64,000 nucleotides of DNA from Bacillota bacterium (GCA_023401925.1 JAEXDA010000043.1:372001-436000); one strand, 5' to 3'. Positions 35,505 to 46,087 are shown, numbered from the stretch's first letter. The notes: generated by a model from the sequence alone, not told the origin. Translations and numbers: made by a program.

Positions 35505-36089
35505 TTATAAGATAAATAATCTTAACAAATATGTGATTGAAGAGCATATCAATGCTGATAAAACAAATATTATTCCATATTTAAACCATATGACGCGATT
35601 GTCATTAACTTTAATATAATTCTCAATACAAGTTTTATAAATTTTAATCAACGCTGTACTAATAATTTCTTCATGGCAAAGAACATTTTTGGCCAAATTT
35701 TCATCGGAAAAACATTCTAAATCAATACGTCTGTATGTCTTTAACGAAATGACTCTTATAAAACATATAACAGACACTATAAAACTTAGTAAGACTAAAA
35801 ATAGAAAAATAATTAACAGAGTAAATGGTAAAGCTTGGAATATATTCTGGACTTTAATTGAATTTAATTTTGAAAAGTTAATGCTACTTATAAAGAAAAC
35901 TAAGGCTGCACTTGCAAAGGTTAAGAAAATCCCAGTTCTAGTTTCGAGATTTTTTCCCCTTTCAAACTCATAATCATATTCTTTTTGAACTACTGAAAGT
36001 AATAGTTTTACTGTTGAAAGTTGTGGTAACGATTCTTGTCCCGCTTTGTTTTCTTGTTCGAGTTCTTTGTTAGGCGATAGTTTGTCCAA
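35505..36089 (-). CDS. Membrane protein downstream of hamB, possible effector
   Basis: The 194-residue protein has a cytoplasmic N-terminus with the helix KEYDYEFERGKNLETRTGIF. Transmembrane helices lie at about 54-72, 85-112 and 170-193. The phrase E(R/K)GKNLETRTG-I-hydrophobic at the first helix recurs in small membrane proteins of bacterial defence loci (SLATT- or Pycsar-effector-like). That resemblance is from memory of the pattern and unverified. The gene begins 58 bases after hamB on the same strand and could be a membrane-acting third component, or an independent small system. Confidence 0.55.
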   Translation of the reverse strand: MDKLSPNKELEQENKAGQESLPQLSTVKLLLSVVQKEYDYEFERGKNLETRTGIFLTFASAALVFFISSINFSKLNSIKVQNIFQALPFTLLIIFLFLVLLSFIVSVICFIRVISLKTYRRIDLECFSDENLAKNVLCHEEIISTALIKIYKTCIENYIKVNDNRVIWFKYGIIFVLSALICSSITYLLRLFIL

Positions 36090-36147
36090 CTTAAATCACT
36101 CCCAATTTAGTTTTTTATTGCTCTACAGTACAAAAAGGTACAGAATT

Positions 36148-39100
36148 TTAATTTGTTACTATATCGAAAATATTGCGATAATATTTAGGGTACCTGGTTA
36201 ATACATTTAAAATAGCTTCAGATTTCTCTTTTAATTCGTTCAATACCTCCGCTTTATTATTTACTAAAGATATCACCCTAGAAATTTCTTGCGATATTAC
36301 CCTATCACTAAATCCTAGTTCATAAATTAATATAGATACATCATTTGGTAAACCATATTTCAATTGTTTCTGGAATTGCTGAAGATTAATTATAAATGCA
36401 GTTCTATCTTCCATATCAAATAATCCAATTAATTCAATCAATGCACCAATTAGCAATGTACTATCGTAAGAGAATCCGTTTTCGCATATATCCACTATAT
36501 GATCAATTTTGAAATCACGAAGTCGAGAACCCCAGATCATTTTAGCATTTCGCTGTTGGATGATTTCAAAAAGTTCGTAGAACGACTTGCCCTCAATCCA
36601 TTTTTGTGCAATTTCCTTTAATACATTTGGCTTATCAAATTTCTTAAAAACACTATTATTGATATGTGAGGCTAAAAGAGGCCAGATAAGATTGAGAATT
36701 TCTTCATTGGAGGTCACAGACATCAACTTAGTAATATTTTCTTGAATCCATTTTTCAATAGATTGGGCATCTCTTATGCCGTAAAGTGTTCTACCATAGA
36801 TTATTCTTTTACTAGGTTCAGTGATGTTTAATGAGATGTTGTTTGCGATTAGTTTAAATAGCTCATAGATGTGATTGCGTTTTTCTTCATCAGCCAAGAA
36901 GAATGCGAGTGTATTTTCTGCTAAATGGGCAACTTCTGCTTCCGAAAGTATCGTTCCGTTCTCGTCCCAATGAGACAGTAGGAAGCTTTCAATTGAAGAA
37001 ATGAGGTTGATTTTCCACGCCACTTGCCGATAGACACCTTCATGTGAAAAACCCTCTTTTTTATGTTGCTGAATTATTTTGTTAGCACGCCTTGTAATCT
37101 CATCAGGATCACTTATATAAACTTTGACGAAATCCAAAGCTTCCATGGTAACGGTATACTTATTATCATCACTCTTGATAGGTTCGAAAATCGAAAGCAG
37201 ATTACTAATACATGGTTCGGAGTTCCTCGGTTCTAAAAGTTTCTTTACCTGTTTCCATCTCCAGTTTTCATTTCGGATATTTTTTTTATCATATACTATA
37301 GGATCTGCAAAAAGAACGCTACCTTCGGTATGCATTCCGGCACGGCCAGCACGCCCAATCAGATTGTGAAAATCACGGACCTTAATTCGTTCTATTCCTT
37401 GATAAACACTAGTTACGATAAGATAACGAATAGGAAGGTTTACACCTTGAGCTAAGGTTGATGTGCAGACAACAAAATGGACGAGACCTTCACGCATGGC
37501 ATATTCAACCGCTAATCGAATACCTTGCGGCATATTGCCATGATGGGCAAATATCCCATATAAAGCACTTTTCGAGACTGGAGCATCTGAACCAAGGTTC
37601 TCAATATATAAATTATAGAGCCGCTCAATTTCCTGTTTATTAGAAAACTCCTTAGGTAAAGGAAAGGGAACGTTATGTTCGATAATTTCGATTGCTTTTT
37701 CACAAATACCAGCTGCAGCCGATTTACGGCCACAAAAAATAGCTACACTACCGTTCGGAACCAATTTGAGTCCAAGGTATAATGCTATTGCTTGACCATC
37801 AGATTTCTCGGGAAATATCCGGTTCTTTTTTTCGTGAGGCATTTTTTTAAGTATGTAACTTTCGATAACCCTTGGAACGAAGAATTCTCCCTGTTCTACG
37901 TTTTCACTGTCAACAAATTCAATTCTACCAAGTTGATCAAGCCAGCTGGTAAAACCAATAGATTTGAATGTTGGATTAAGATTAGTTCCTTCAACAACCT
38001 TGGGATTACCGTTTAACCATTCTCCTACAGATTCAGCATTACTAATAACTGCTGAGATAAGAACCTTTTGAGTTGCCTCAGGAATCATTGAACGCAATGA
38101 AGTGAGGAGTAATTCATAAGTAATGCCCCTTGTGCCACTATCAAACTGATGTCCTTCATCAAATATTAATAATCCAACATTAGAAACAAGTTCTGGTGCA
38201 TGACGAAGAACATAAAGGAGTTTTTCCGGTGTTACTACTAGAATTTGTTGATGTCCAAGCAATTCAGCGATGTCGAAGTCAGTTTGTAAAACGTCGGATA
38301 GTTCATCAATCTTTGTTGATTCATTATGGAATGCTGAAACCAGATTACTTTTAATCTCATGACATAGTGCCCTAAATGGCGCTATGATAATTGCCAGAGT
38401 TGTACGCTCAGCAAGAAAACCACTTCGTATTATTAACTCAATTGCTTTAGTTTTGCCTGCACTAGTTGGCATCTGTACTATCGCCGATTCGCCTTTAAGA
38501 ACATTAGCTTGGCCAAGAAGATGTTGCGCCGGCCAAAGTTCCTTTATAAATGATTTCTTTTGCAATACATAAAACCACTTGCTTTTAGGAAGGTCAGAAT
38601 ATAATGGTAACGACTTCCAACTAGAATTTTGAATCTTTTTTCTAAGAACAGCAGTAATAACATCACCAAATAATAATTGTCGCGGGGTGCCAGCTTCATA
38701 GGCTAACTTTCTTAATTCATTGGCTAATTCAAGAAGATTATTCTCACCGGTTCCATCTTTATAAAATTGAAGAACATATTTGGAAATTGAGTCGATATAT
38801 TTTCCAAATAGACCCTTTGACCCATTGAAAAAAGTTGAAAGGTCAGCTTGTAATAACCAGATAAGTAAATCCTCTAAACCATCACCATCTAGATCTGGGC
38901 ACTCGCCAACAATTCGGTTGGCAAGTACTATAGCACTTCCAGGTAGATCGCATAAGTAGTAGGACGCGGAACCAAGCAGAATAAGATAGACATCAAGTGC
39001 ATTGTTCAGCTTTGATTGAAGATAGGCATCAAAGAAATGGGCAGAAAAGAGTAAGTTTCTCTTAAAAGTTACAATACTATCGGGTGATATTTTCTCAGAG

Positions 39101-39267
39101 TTGATATTCGCGGCTAGATCTCCTAATAAACCAATGGAAAGGCCGAACAATCTTGAGGGATCTTGAGTAATTTTGATGTGATATTCTTCCGGAACATTAT
39201 ACTCAAACATTTTAGCTTTTGATCGAGTTACACCAAGTAATAATTGGGATTTTTGCTCAGGCTTCAT
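36148..39267 (-). CDS. hamB: Hachiman defence helicase HamB
   Basis: The 1,039-residue superfamily 2 helicase starts at the ATG after AGGAGGG and overlaps hamA by 11 bases. Motifs: Walker A MPTSAGKTKAIEL (motif I), IIAPFRALCHEI (Ia), VVTPEKLLYVL (Ib), LLIFDEGHQFD (II), SAVISNA (III) and HNLIGRAGRAGMH (VI), followed by a long helical C-terminal half. This layout with a DUF1837 partner defines the Hachiman anti-phage system, in which HamB is a helicase that controls the HamA nuclease after sensing damaged or phage DNA. All visible motifs are intact. The function in this organism is inferred from the pair. Confidence 0.87.
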   Translation of the reverse strand: MKPEQKSQLLLGVTRSKAKMFEYNVPEEYHIKITQDPSRLFGLSIGLLGDLAANINSEKISPDSIVTFKRNLLFSAHFFDAYLQSKLNNALDVYLILLGSASYYLCDLPGSAIVLANRIVGECPDLDGDGLEDLLIWLLQADLSTFFNGSKGLFGKYIDSISKYVLQFYKDGTGENNLLELANELRKLAYEAGTPRQLLFGDVITAVLRKKIQNSSWKSLPLYSDLPKSKWFYVLQKKSFIKELWPAQHLLGQANVLKGESAIVQMPTSAGKTKAIELIIRSGFLAERTTLAIIIAPFRALCHEIKSNLVSAFHNESTKIDELSDVLQTDFDIAELLGHQQILVVTPEKLLYVLRHAPELVSNVGLLIFDEGHQFDSGTRGITYELLLTSLRSMIPEATQKVLISAVISNAESVGEWLNGNPKVVEGTNLNPTFKSIGFTSWLDQLGRIEFVDSENVEQGEFFVPRVIESYILKKMPHEKKNRIFPEKSDGQAIALYLGLKLVPNGSVAIFCGRKSAAAGICEKAIEIIEHNVPFPLPKEFSNKQEIERLYNLYIENLGSDAPVSKSALYGIFAHHGNMPQGIRLAVEYAMREGLVHFVVCTSTLAQGVNLPIRYLIVTSVYQGIERIKVRDFHNLIGRAGRAGMHTEGSVLFADPIVYDKKNIRNENWRWKQVKKLLEPRNSEPCISNLLSIFEPIKSDDNKYTVTMEALDFVKVYISDPDEITRRANKIIQQHKKEGFSHEGVYRQVAWKINLISSIESFLLSHWDENGTILSEAEVAHLAENTLAFFLADEEKRNHIYELFKLIANNISLNITEPSKRIIYGRTLYGIRDAQSIEKWIQENITKLMSVTSNEEILNLIWPLLASHINNSVFKKFDKPNVLKEIAQKWIEGKSFYELFEIIQQRNAKMIWGSRLRDFKIDHIVDICENGFSYDSTLLIGALIELIGLFDMEDRTAFIINLQQFQKQLKYGLPNDVSILIYELGFSDRVISQEISRVISLVNNKAEVLNELKEKSEAILNVLTRYPKYYRNIFDIVTN

Positions 39268-40087
39268 CTGAAGCCCTCCTATAGAGGTCATGCACGAGTG
39301 GCATCATTTGGGTCCCCTTAATAATAATCAGTGTAAGAACTCCAGAATACGGATGAGCAGATGTCTCAGTTGTATCTATTAAATCTTTATTAAAGAGTTT
39401 ATTCTCAAACAATGCAACTGCTCCATAAATCTCTTTGTAAGGATTGTCAATTTCATTTTGAAATCGTTCAATTTTTTCTGCATCCTCTAATTCGTTGCAT
39501 ATATATAATCTTTGTTTAATTGCATTCAAAGATTCTGCCTTTCTAGTAATATCCTTAGCCGAATCATCAATTGCATTTTGAAGACGCGCTTTTCCCTTCT
39601 CGCCAGAGAATTGAGCCTTGGCTTCATATATTGCTAATGTATCCATCGGCGAATATTTGCCTTCTTCAAAAAAATGAAACCCTATAATATCACTACCTTT
39701 TGTAGATTCATTTCGAATTGTTTTATCGCCATATCGTGTCCTCGGAACCCAGTAACCGCGTGAATATTCTAAGAAATCGGCTACTATTATCTCACCGAAA
39801 TCACCCGCACGAATGCTAGGACCTGGAGCAATTTTCGAGTCAGGAAACTTTATATTAATAAGATATTCCGCTCGAGAATAGTTGTATCCCTTTCGCCAAT
39901 AATCAATTTCTTTATCAAGGCAATAATGATTTCGGAAGTGTTTTGCCCAAGCTGAAAGTATTTCTTCATCATCCTGATGTTGGAATTCCCAAACTTCAAC
40001 TAATTTGCCATCGGTAGTTTTTAATCTATCGCCAGTATCGACAAACCATTTTGTATGTTCTGATGTCCAAGGTTCACTCGGTGACAT
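39257..40087 (-). CDS. hamA: Hachiman defence nuclease HamA (DUF1837)
   Basis: The 276-residue protein starts at the ATG preceded by ATGGAGAAAA; a GTG 19 codons upstream is an alternative. The central region has GDFGEIIVADFLEY, TKGSDIIGFHFF and LAIYEAKAQFSGE. These supply the E, D and ExK of a PD-(D/E)XK nuclease core, as described for HamA. The C-terminus (GVLTLIIIKGTQ, ending in YRRASDEA) overlaps the start of hamB, so the two are translated together. Upstream, 40088-40251 holds only AT-rich promoter-like DNA. Confidence 0.85.
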   Translation of the reverse strand: MSPSEPWTSEHTKWFVDTGDRLKTTDGKLVEVWEFQHQDDEEILSAWAKHFRNHYCLDKEIDYWRKGYNYSRAEYLINIKFPDSKIAPGPSIRAGDFGEIIVADFLEYSRGYWVPRTRYGDKTIRNESTKGSDIIGFHFFEEGKYSPMDTLAIYEAKAQFSGEKGKARLQNAIDDSAKDITRKAESLNAIKQRLYICNELEDAEKIERFQNEIDNPYKEIYGAVALFENKLFNKDLIDTTETSAHPYSGVLTLIIIKGTQMMPLVHDLYRRASDEA

Positions 40088-40251
40088 TTTTTCTCCATAA
40101 AAATTTTTATAATATTTTTTAGTTTCAAATGGGTTATAAAGCACATAACTGTAAAGATCTTCAACGGGTTACATAAAAAACCTTTATAAAATTTGTTTAA
40201 TTTAATAGTTTACCCGGAATATACAAATAGCCAAGTTAATGTAATAGTCCC

Positions 40252-40870
40252 TCATGTTTGTCTTATACTAGCAGCCAAACAAATAGCAGGGCGATAATAG
40301 GCTGAAAAAAAACCCATAATTAGTGTTAGATGTTGTAGAAGATTGCTCTGACTCAGGCAAATGGCTTTCAACATTCCGTTTCTTGTGTATTTGGCAACGT
40401 TGAATTGCAACATCTTTTCCAAATACATCTTTAACTGCCTTTGATAAAGCTTTTGAACCATCCAATACAAATAGCCTCGATGAGTCTACCGATAGACCTC
40501 TTTCAATAAGGCTTGATTTAACAAATTTCGGAGTTCTCTGTCGAGCCTTCCCTGATACCAAGCACCTTCTTTGTTCCGTCACTTTTTATTCCTACAGCAA
40601 TAATAACCAAATAGTCGCCAAAGTCAACTCCATCAATCATCATGCAGGATAAGAATCATCATCTATTCGGCGGTTTAGGAAATCATTCATGTTTTTACTG
40701 CTTTCCTTGATAAATCTGCGGCTGACAGTGCTTTTCTTCACCCCATAGGTATCATTCGCCCCATCCTGCAATCCTTCATAATCCCTTGTTGAAATCAAAA
40801 CTATCGTCAGGAGCGCCACACTCAAATTCCACAGAATTCGGGACATGCTCAAAGAAAAAGATAACCTCAT
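40252..40870 (-). pseudogene. IS256/mutator-type transposase relic
   Basis: Fragments in shifting frames read RDYEGLQDGANDTYGVKKST, then VSRRFIKESS (near 40780-40700), MMIDGVDFGDYLVIIAVGIK then SDGTKKVLG (40640-40570) and LFVLDGSKALSKAVKDVFG then KDVAIQRCQIHKKRN (40480-40390). In this order they match the middle of IS256/mutator transposases, with the IDG and DG catalytic aspartate contexts and the QRCQ.HK.RN motif. Both ends and part of the C-terminus are lost. It is an old insertion within the transposon, between hamA and the target-selector gene. Confidence 0.8.
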
Positions 40871-42280
40871 TTATGATAAATTATAATTATTTTTTACCCA
40901 CCAATGAAATTCAAAATCTTCATTAAAATCCTTCGGAACTCGAATAGCAAAGAAAGGAATATCGTTTAAAAAAAGATTTGAATTATAACTTCCGTTGGTA
41001 TCCTTATTTTTAGTATTTTTTAAAATTGCAAAAAAATGATTATATAATAAATGCGCCATTACCTTGAATAAGATATATTTAAAAGCAACGGTAAACAAAT
41101 GAGGATGAGTTTTTATCCATTCTAACCATTTATCATATATTTCCTTTATTATTCTATCTTCAATATCTGAACATCTATTTATTCTTTTCAAGTTCCATCT
41201 TTTGGTTTTACCACTTTCAATTGAATCGGTGCTATCAAGTACATCATTATATTGGCGATATTTAAAAAAAGCTGAAGCGAATTGACAAAAACTGATATTT
41301 TGATAATGTAATACCGAGTCTTTTGTTTTAAGAATACAATTTAAATGCTTGGATAAGATTGTTTTTTTCAGATGTCTGATAATGGATGAGTAAATATGTT
41401 TAAAATCTTGATAAATTTCAATTTTAAAATCACCAAATTCTAATATTTCATTATCAAAACTATTTAAAGTGAATTTATGGTAGCTAATTTTTGAATATAC
41501 AATATAATGATAACTGCATTTTTCCTTTTCTATTAAATTATTTATATATTTTGTGAATTGGGAAGAGTGTCCTTTTATAAAAAAATCACTAAACATGAAT
41601 TGGTCTAACATCTCTTTTTGCTTGGAATTAATTGTAAATAAATTTGTCAATTCTTTCGCTTGAATAATTAATGGCTCATTTTGGTACCAAGTGCTCATAA
41701 AATTGCAAGCTTTTTTTTCTTCATAAAACACATAGCCACATAAACATTTAAAAGCTTCATAATTAGAAGACTGTTTGCTATTAATTTCGTACGGAATTGT
41801 CAAACCACATTTTGGGCATTTGTTTTTTAGTTCGACCTTATGATACACGCATTTATTAAATAAACTTATTTGGTGAAATATACTGTGATATCCTATCTTA
41901 ATACATTCTGTACAATAATGAACATCTTTTCTAAGGAAATAATGTTCATCGAAATTATCTTTAAGGGTTTCTATAAATTGGTTAATCGTTTCCCTATTTG
42001 TTCTCTTAATATCATAGCCGAAAAAATTTACAATAAAATTATCATCTAATCCCTCCATGGTATATAAATTCCGGTCTTTATTGTTCCAAAAACCACTTTT
42101 TTTTAATTTTATTTTATCTAAACCAAAAATAGTAAAGATATCATTATCAGTTGCTTTATTGGCATATTTAAATTTCTGTAATATGCCCCAAGGGGATTCA
42201 TACTTAGATATAATCCAGTTTTTATTCCAAGTAAGTAATTTAATTTCCGTTTTATCATTATCTAATAAAATTGCCACCAA
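40871..42280 (-). CDS. tniQ: TniQ/TnsD-type target-selection protein
   Basis: The 469-residue protein has a zinc-finger region of the TniQ family at about residues 126-186: CTEC, CVYH, CPKC and CLCG. The C-terminal part (about residues 250-469) is helical, as in TnsD-like proteins. Such proteins recognise the insertion site and recruit TnsC. It is shorter than E. coli TnsD, and no glmS end lies at either flank, so its target is probably different. The start is TTG or GTG after GAGGTG. It lies 127 bases downstream of tnsC. Confidence 0.8.
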   Translation of the reverse strand: MVAILLDNDKTEIKLLTWNKNWIISKYESPWGILQKFKYANKATDNDIFTIFGLDKIKLKKSGFWNNKDRNLYTMEGLDDNFIVNFFGYDIKRTNRETINQFIETLKDNFDEHYFLRKDVHYCTECIKIGYHSIFHQISLFNKCVYHKVELKNKCPKCGLTIPYEINSKQSSNYEAFKCLCGYVFYEEKKACNFMSTWYQNEPLIIQAKELTNLFTINSKQKEMLDQFMFSDFFIKGHSSQFTKYINNLIEKEKCSYHYIVYSKISYHKFTLNSFDNEILEFGDFKIEIYQDFKHIYSSIIRHLKKTILSKHLNCILKTKDSVLHYQNISFCQFASAFFKYRQYNDVLDSTDSIESGKTKRWNLKRINRCSDIEDRIIKEIYDKWLEWIKTHPHLFTVAFKYILFKVMAHLLYNHFFAILKNTKNKDTNGSYNSNLFLNDIPFFAIRVPKDFNEDFEFHWWVKNNYNLS

Positions 42281-42407
42281 GGTAACACCTCTCTAAATTT
42301 AGTGTTTAGTAATGCGATAAAATGGTTCTTCGATTGGCATTAGAATAAATTGTCGATTTGACCTGAATATAAATCAACTTAAATTATTATAATCACCAAT
42401 TCATATA

Positions 42408-43388
42408 TCAATACCCCTGATAATCTATAAAATCTTCTTGTATCTCAGCTTCGATATATCCAGACTCTAAAATGGCTTCTCTCCATTGAGTTATTGATAA
42501 TTTATTAAGATTCTCTCCATTTACACCGTATTTTCGAAGAACATACTCAACAATACGTGTAAAATATTGCATAGGTATTTCAAGTGGTTTTTTAATTTGT
42601 GCTTCGGCTCTTAAATCCGAAAAAATTGAAAAAATATCATCAGCACAATTTTCAAGCCTAAAACCATCAGCAAATAATTCTGGGAAATAGTATCTTGTAA
42701 AAGACCAATCACTATCGGCAGGATAAACAGTATCATCATAACTAATTAAACAAGAACGAATATCACCAAAAGTCTTAATTCCATTGAATTTATACTCCTG
42801 GACCATAAAACGTCCTATAATCTGTCCTTTCTTTGCCTTGCTAAATGCCTCTTTTAGATGAATAATCTCTGGTTGTCCAACCAAAATTATTGTTAAGTTA
42901 ATTCCATATTGATCCAGGTCATTATAGATATCCATTAGCCACCCATAATGCATTTCAACTAATCTTTGAGCATCATCAATAAAAACAAGAATTTTTTGGA
43001 GCCCTGATTTCTCGCCCTGTTCAATTAAAAAATTAAGAAGGCGCTCTCTTTTATCTGCTGCTTTTCCGGATTTAAATAAAGCATGGCGCATATCTTTCAA
43101 AATATCTTCAAAAAAGGTATTTTCTACTGGACTTTTATAAAGTCTACAGCGCAGATTAAAGATTGGTAGATTAGCTTGGCCTTGATCTGCTAATTGCAAT
43201 GAAGCATATTTGATGGCTCTTGTTTTACCTAATCTAGGCCGGCCATAAATAATACCTCCGGACGCTCGATTACTAATCCAATTTGCCAACCTAATATTTA
43301 ATTTTTTAATTTCATTCGTTTCAAGAATATATCTTCCAGTTTCAATAGGGTGAGTGCCCAATGGAACAAAAGGACGAATATCTTTCAT
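42408..43388 (-). CDS. tnsC: TnsC/TniB-like AAA+ transposition regulator
   Basis: This 326-residue ATPase has Walker A IIYGRPRLGKTRAIKYA and Walker B ILVFIDDAQRLVE, then the sensor-1 region LTIILVGQPEII. TnsC polymerises on DNA at the target chosen by TniQ/TnsD and activates TnsA/TnsB. It is shorter than E. coli TnsC (about 555) and close in size to compact Tn7-like and Tn5053-like homologues. AAAAGGAG precedes the ATG, and 15 bases separate it from the end of tnsB. Confidence 0.87.
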   Translation of the reverse strand: MKDIRPFVPLGTHPIETGRYILETNEIKKLNIRLANWISNRASGGIIYGRPRLGKTRAIKYASLQLADQGQANLPIFNLRCRLYKSPVENTFFEDILKDMRHALFKSGKAADKRERLLNFLIEQGEKSGLQKILVFIDDAQRLVEMHYGWLMDIYNDLDQYGINLTIILVGQPEIIHLKEAFSKAKKGQIIGRFMVQEYKFNGIKTFGDIRSCLISYDDTVYPADSDWSFTRYYFPELFADGFRLENCADDIFSIFSDLRAEAQIKKPLEIPMQYFTRIVEYVLRKYGVNGENLNKLSITQWREAILESGYIEAEIQEDFIDYQGY

Positions 43389-43403
43389 TAATAAAAACTC
43401 CTT

Positions 43404-45353
43404 TTAATAAATAATAGTTTTACGAGGTTTATTTTTATCATTTTTTCCATCAGTATTTGGAAGTGAAATGTCCGGCTTTAAAATTTCAACTTTAGTTTCA
43501 GTGACTTTTTTATTTTCTTCATTAGACATTTTGACTTTATATCGATTAAGTTCAGCTAAATAATTTCTTTTGTTTTTATGGCGAATTGCATTTTCTTCCA
43601 GGTGTTTTTGATAAATTATTGTGGGGTCATCCTCCGATGTGTAATAAATCTGTTTTAAACTTTTGAGTTTTTTAATCTGCTTTCGGGTTTGTAATGAATG
43701 AGGAGCCACTCCCCATTTTCCTGTAGCTGTCAAATAACCAAATTCAGAACCATCGGGCAAGTAAGCTTTAATAACACGGAGATCGTTTATATTTATTATC
43801 AGATTAAGTTTTGTTCCTATTAAATCGGGTAAGTTTGATAAAACATCATTTCTATAAATGACTCCTTCGTAGTAAATATACGGTCTTCGGCCTTCTTTAG
43901 GATTTCCATGTACTTCCCTTTGAGAATGAAGTGCAAGAAAATTAAAATCATTGCAATCTTCTTTTAGCATTATTCTTGGTAAATAGCCCTTATCAATCCT
44001 CTATTGCATGCATTCAAGTGGTGATAGATTATTAAGTCCTTCATTTGGGGTTGTATTATATTGGGCAATTAGTAGTTCAGTGATTTGCTCAAGTTCTTCG
44101 AATGTCATTTTATACTTTACTGCTGCTTTTTCCGGATTATTTCTTTTAGGATCCAAAAGGTTGCTACCGGTTGTATTGGGAAGTCGATGAAATCCATTTT
44201 CTTCGAGCGTTCTAAACCATCTCTCTATCAAATTACGACGTTCTGGTGTTTTGACTGGTCCGGCATTAATTTCGCATTGAATGACTTCTAATAATTTTTG
44301 GCGTACAATTTCAGACAAATTTGCTTTGGAATTATCATAAGCAAATGAATTCCATAATGCTCTTTCTGTTTTTGGTATTGCTAATGAGTGAAATCCGTTC
44401 CCATCAGGATATTTCAAACCTGGAATGGTAAATTTCATTAATTCTTTAGGCATAACGGCATTTCTTATGCAGAATAAAACATCGGTTGCTGAGTATTCTT
44501 TTGACAAAGAAAGGTGGTAGCCTAATATGCATTGTGTAGCTACATCAATAATAACTAGCAACCAAATACGGTCCAAAACTTTGATAATTTCGTCACCTTC
44601 TGGTGAGTAAAATATTAGGGCAATTATAAGATCGATTAGATGTCCGTCAAATTGGACACATTCGAATGGTTGTAAAGCTTTAATTGAATTTGGGCTACCA
44701 ATTCCCGTAGAACGAGCGCGTCGCGCTGCATCTTCCCCGTATCTTGTTGATGATTGGTAGAAATTTGCTGCTTCCAATTGTTTTACATACCTACACAATG
44801 ATTTATAACCAAGATTCTCTGTATTAAAAGGATATTGGTTCGGTTTGATTCCAGCGGCTCGACAAGCATCAAGAAAATGTTTGTGTAAATGCTTTATTCT
44901 CATGATTGGATCGCTCACGGATCTTTTTTGTTTCTTAAAATGGAGTTGCTCAATTTTCTCTTTTATATCTGGATAACACTCAAGTAAAAATTCAAATAAT
45001 CCCTGCATTTTTCGAATATTTGTCTCTTTTAAAGTGTTAATGCTACCTTTTCGTTGATACTGCTTTAATCTTTTGCCTGGGATCAAAGCCCTGTAGCCCC
45101 AAAGTATTCCGGATGAATCATTTTCTAAACAGCGATTAACGAAACGGCCTATTTCTGAAATTTCTATTCCTGTGATCTTGGATATCTCCTTTACAGTCTT
45201 TTGATTTTCAAGATACAAATCGATTGCTTTTTTTCGAGCAAGAAAAAGAGTTTGTTGTTCTTGGGGCAAGCTATCAATAAATACATTTGTCCATTTTGAT
45301 GTATCGATTTTTTTCTTGAGTCCCATAATTTTTTCTGTTTTTCGCTTATTCAT
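43404..45353 (-). pseudogene. tnsB: TnsB DDE transposase, interrupted by in-frame TAG
   Basis: Translation from the ATG at 45353 (GGAGG upstream, overlapping tnsA by eight bases) gives an N-terminal HTH region (KTVKEISKITGIEISEIGRF). The rve/DDE core follows with D in QFDGHLIDLI, D in LLVIIDVATQC and E in LIERWFRTLEENG. It ends LSPLECMQ-TAG at 44001. The same frame goes on without another stop through RIDKGYLPRI and MLKEDCNDFNFL to 43404, supplying the Mu-type C-terminal beta-barrel (RPYIYYEGVIYRN). Without the stop the protein would be about 649 residues, a normal TnsB length. A single nonsense mutation or translational readthrough could explain this. Confidence 0.85.
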
Positions 45354-46005
45354 TACGAATCCAAACCTCCGTCTGATTATTAATAAGTTGTTTCTCAAAA
45401 TTTGCACTAACAAATCCTTGATAATATAGCCAATAGATCATTGCGCGTATCCTATCGCTCGGTAAATCCAATAAACTATCTATCTCACTTATTTTCATCT
45501 TTTGGTTTGCTATTAAATCTATAAGTTTATCTCTCTCGGATGTAGTTGGTTGGGGATAAGACTTTAAAGAATAAAGGATAGTCTTCATATTTTGAAGATA
45601 AATAGGGTTTTTGCGGATAGTGTATTCTGTCCGCAACAAGTATTTGAAATTATTTAGTTTACACCATTGTTTATATGCTTTAACTTTTTTAATCGCCTTA
45701 CTGTTCTTAGGATTATTAAAATCGAGTTCGTTAGTATATTTAATTTCAACAAGAAATTCGGTACCGTCACTCTGTTTTATCCACATATCAGGTACGGATT
45801 GATAATTTGTTCCTTCAAAATAGATTTTGATAAAAAAAGGTTGTTCACAAAAGGTTATTATATTTGGGCTGCTTTCAATAAGGACCCAATGATCATGCTC
45901 AAGGTCGCTAAATAGTTTAACTTTTCGATTGAGCTTTAAACTCATTACTTCCCAATAGTTACTTCCGTATTTATGGCTCCTATTTTTCTCGATTGGTGTA
46001 TACAT
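45346..46005 (-). CDS. tnsA: TnsA endonuclease
   Basis: The 219-residue protein has a restriction-enzyme-like catalytic core. SPNIITFCEQPF leads to VPDMWIKQSDG with the catalytic aspartate and FLVEIKYTNEL with the E-x-K pair. The C-terminal helical part (LIANQKMKISEIDSLLDLPSDR) resembles the TnsC/TnsB-contact region. TnsA cuts the 5' strands so that Tn7-like elements move by cut-and-paste. AAGGAGAAA precedes the ATG. It is the first gene of the tns operon, nearest the right end. Confidence 0.88.
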   Translation of the reverse strand: MYTPIEKNRSHKYGSNYWEVMSLKLNRKVKLFSDLEHDHWVLIESSPNIITFCEQPFFIKIYFEGTNYQSVPDMWIKQSDGTEFLVEIKYTNELDFNNPKNSKAIKKVKAYKQWCKLNNFKYLLRTEYTIRKNPIYLQNMKTILYSLKSYPQPTTSERDKLIDLIANQKMKISEIDSLLDLPSDRIRAMIYWLYYQGFVSANFEKQLINNQTEVWIRNE

Positions 46006-46051
46006 AGTTTTTCTCCTTAATTATTGGTAATATTTTACATTTAAATAAGAC

Positions 46052-46087
46052 AAAAGAACTTCCTCACTAGATCGAGGAAGTTCTTTT
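46052..46087. terminator. Perfect bidirectional hairpin upstream of tnsA
   Basis: AAAAGAACTTCCTC (46052-46065) and GAGGAAGTTCTTTT (46074-46087) are perfect 14-bp arms with A and T tracts. It lies 46 bases before the tnsA start and could shield the tns operon from outside transcription. Confidence 0.7.

Noticed and set aside
37458..37643. Plus-strand frames inside hamB
   Set aside because: They are shadows of the long helicase gene on the opposite strand.
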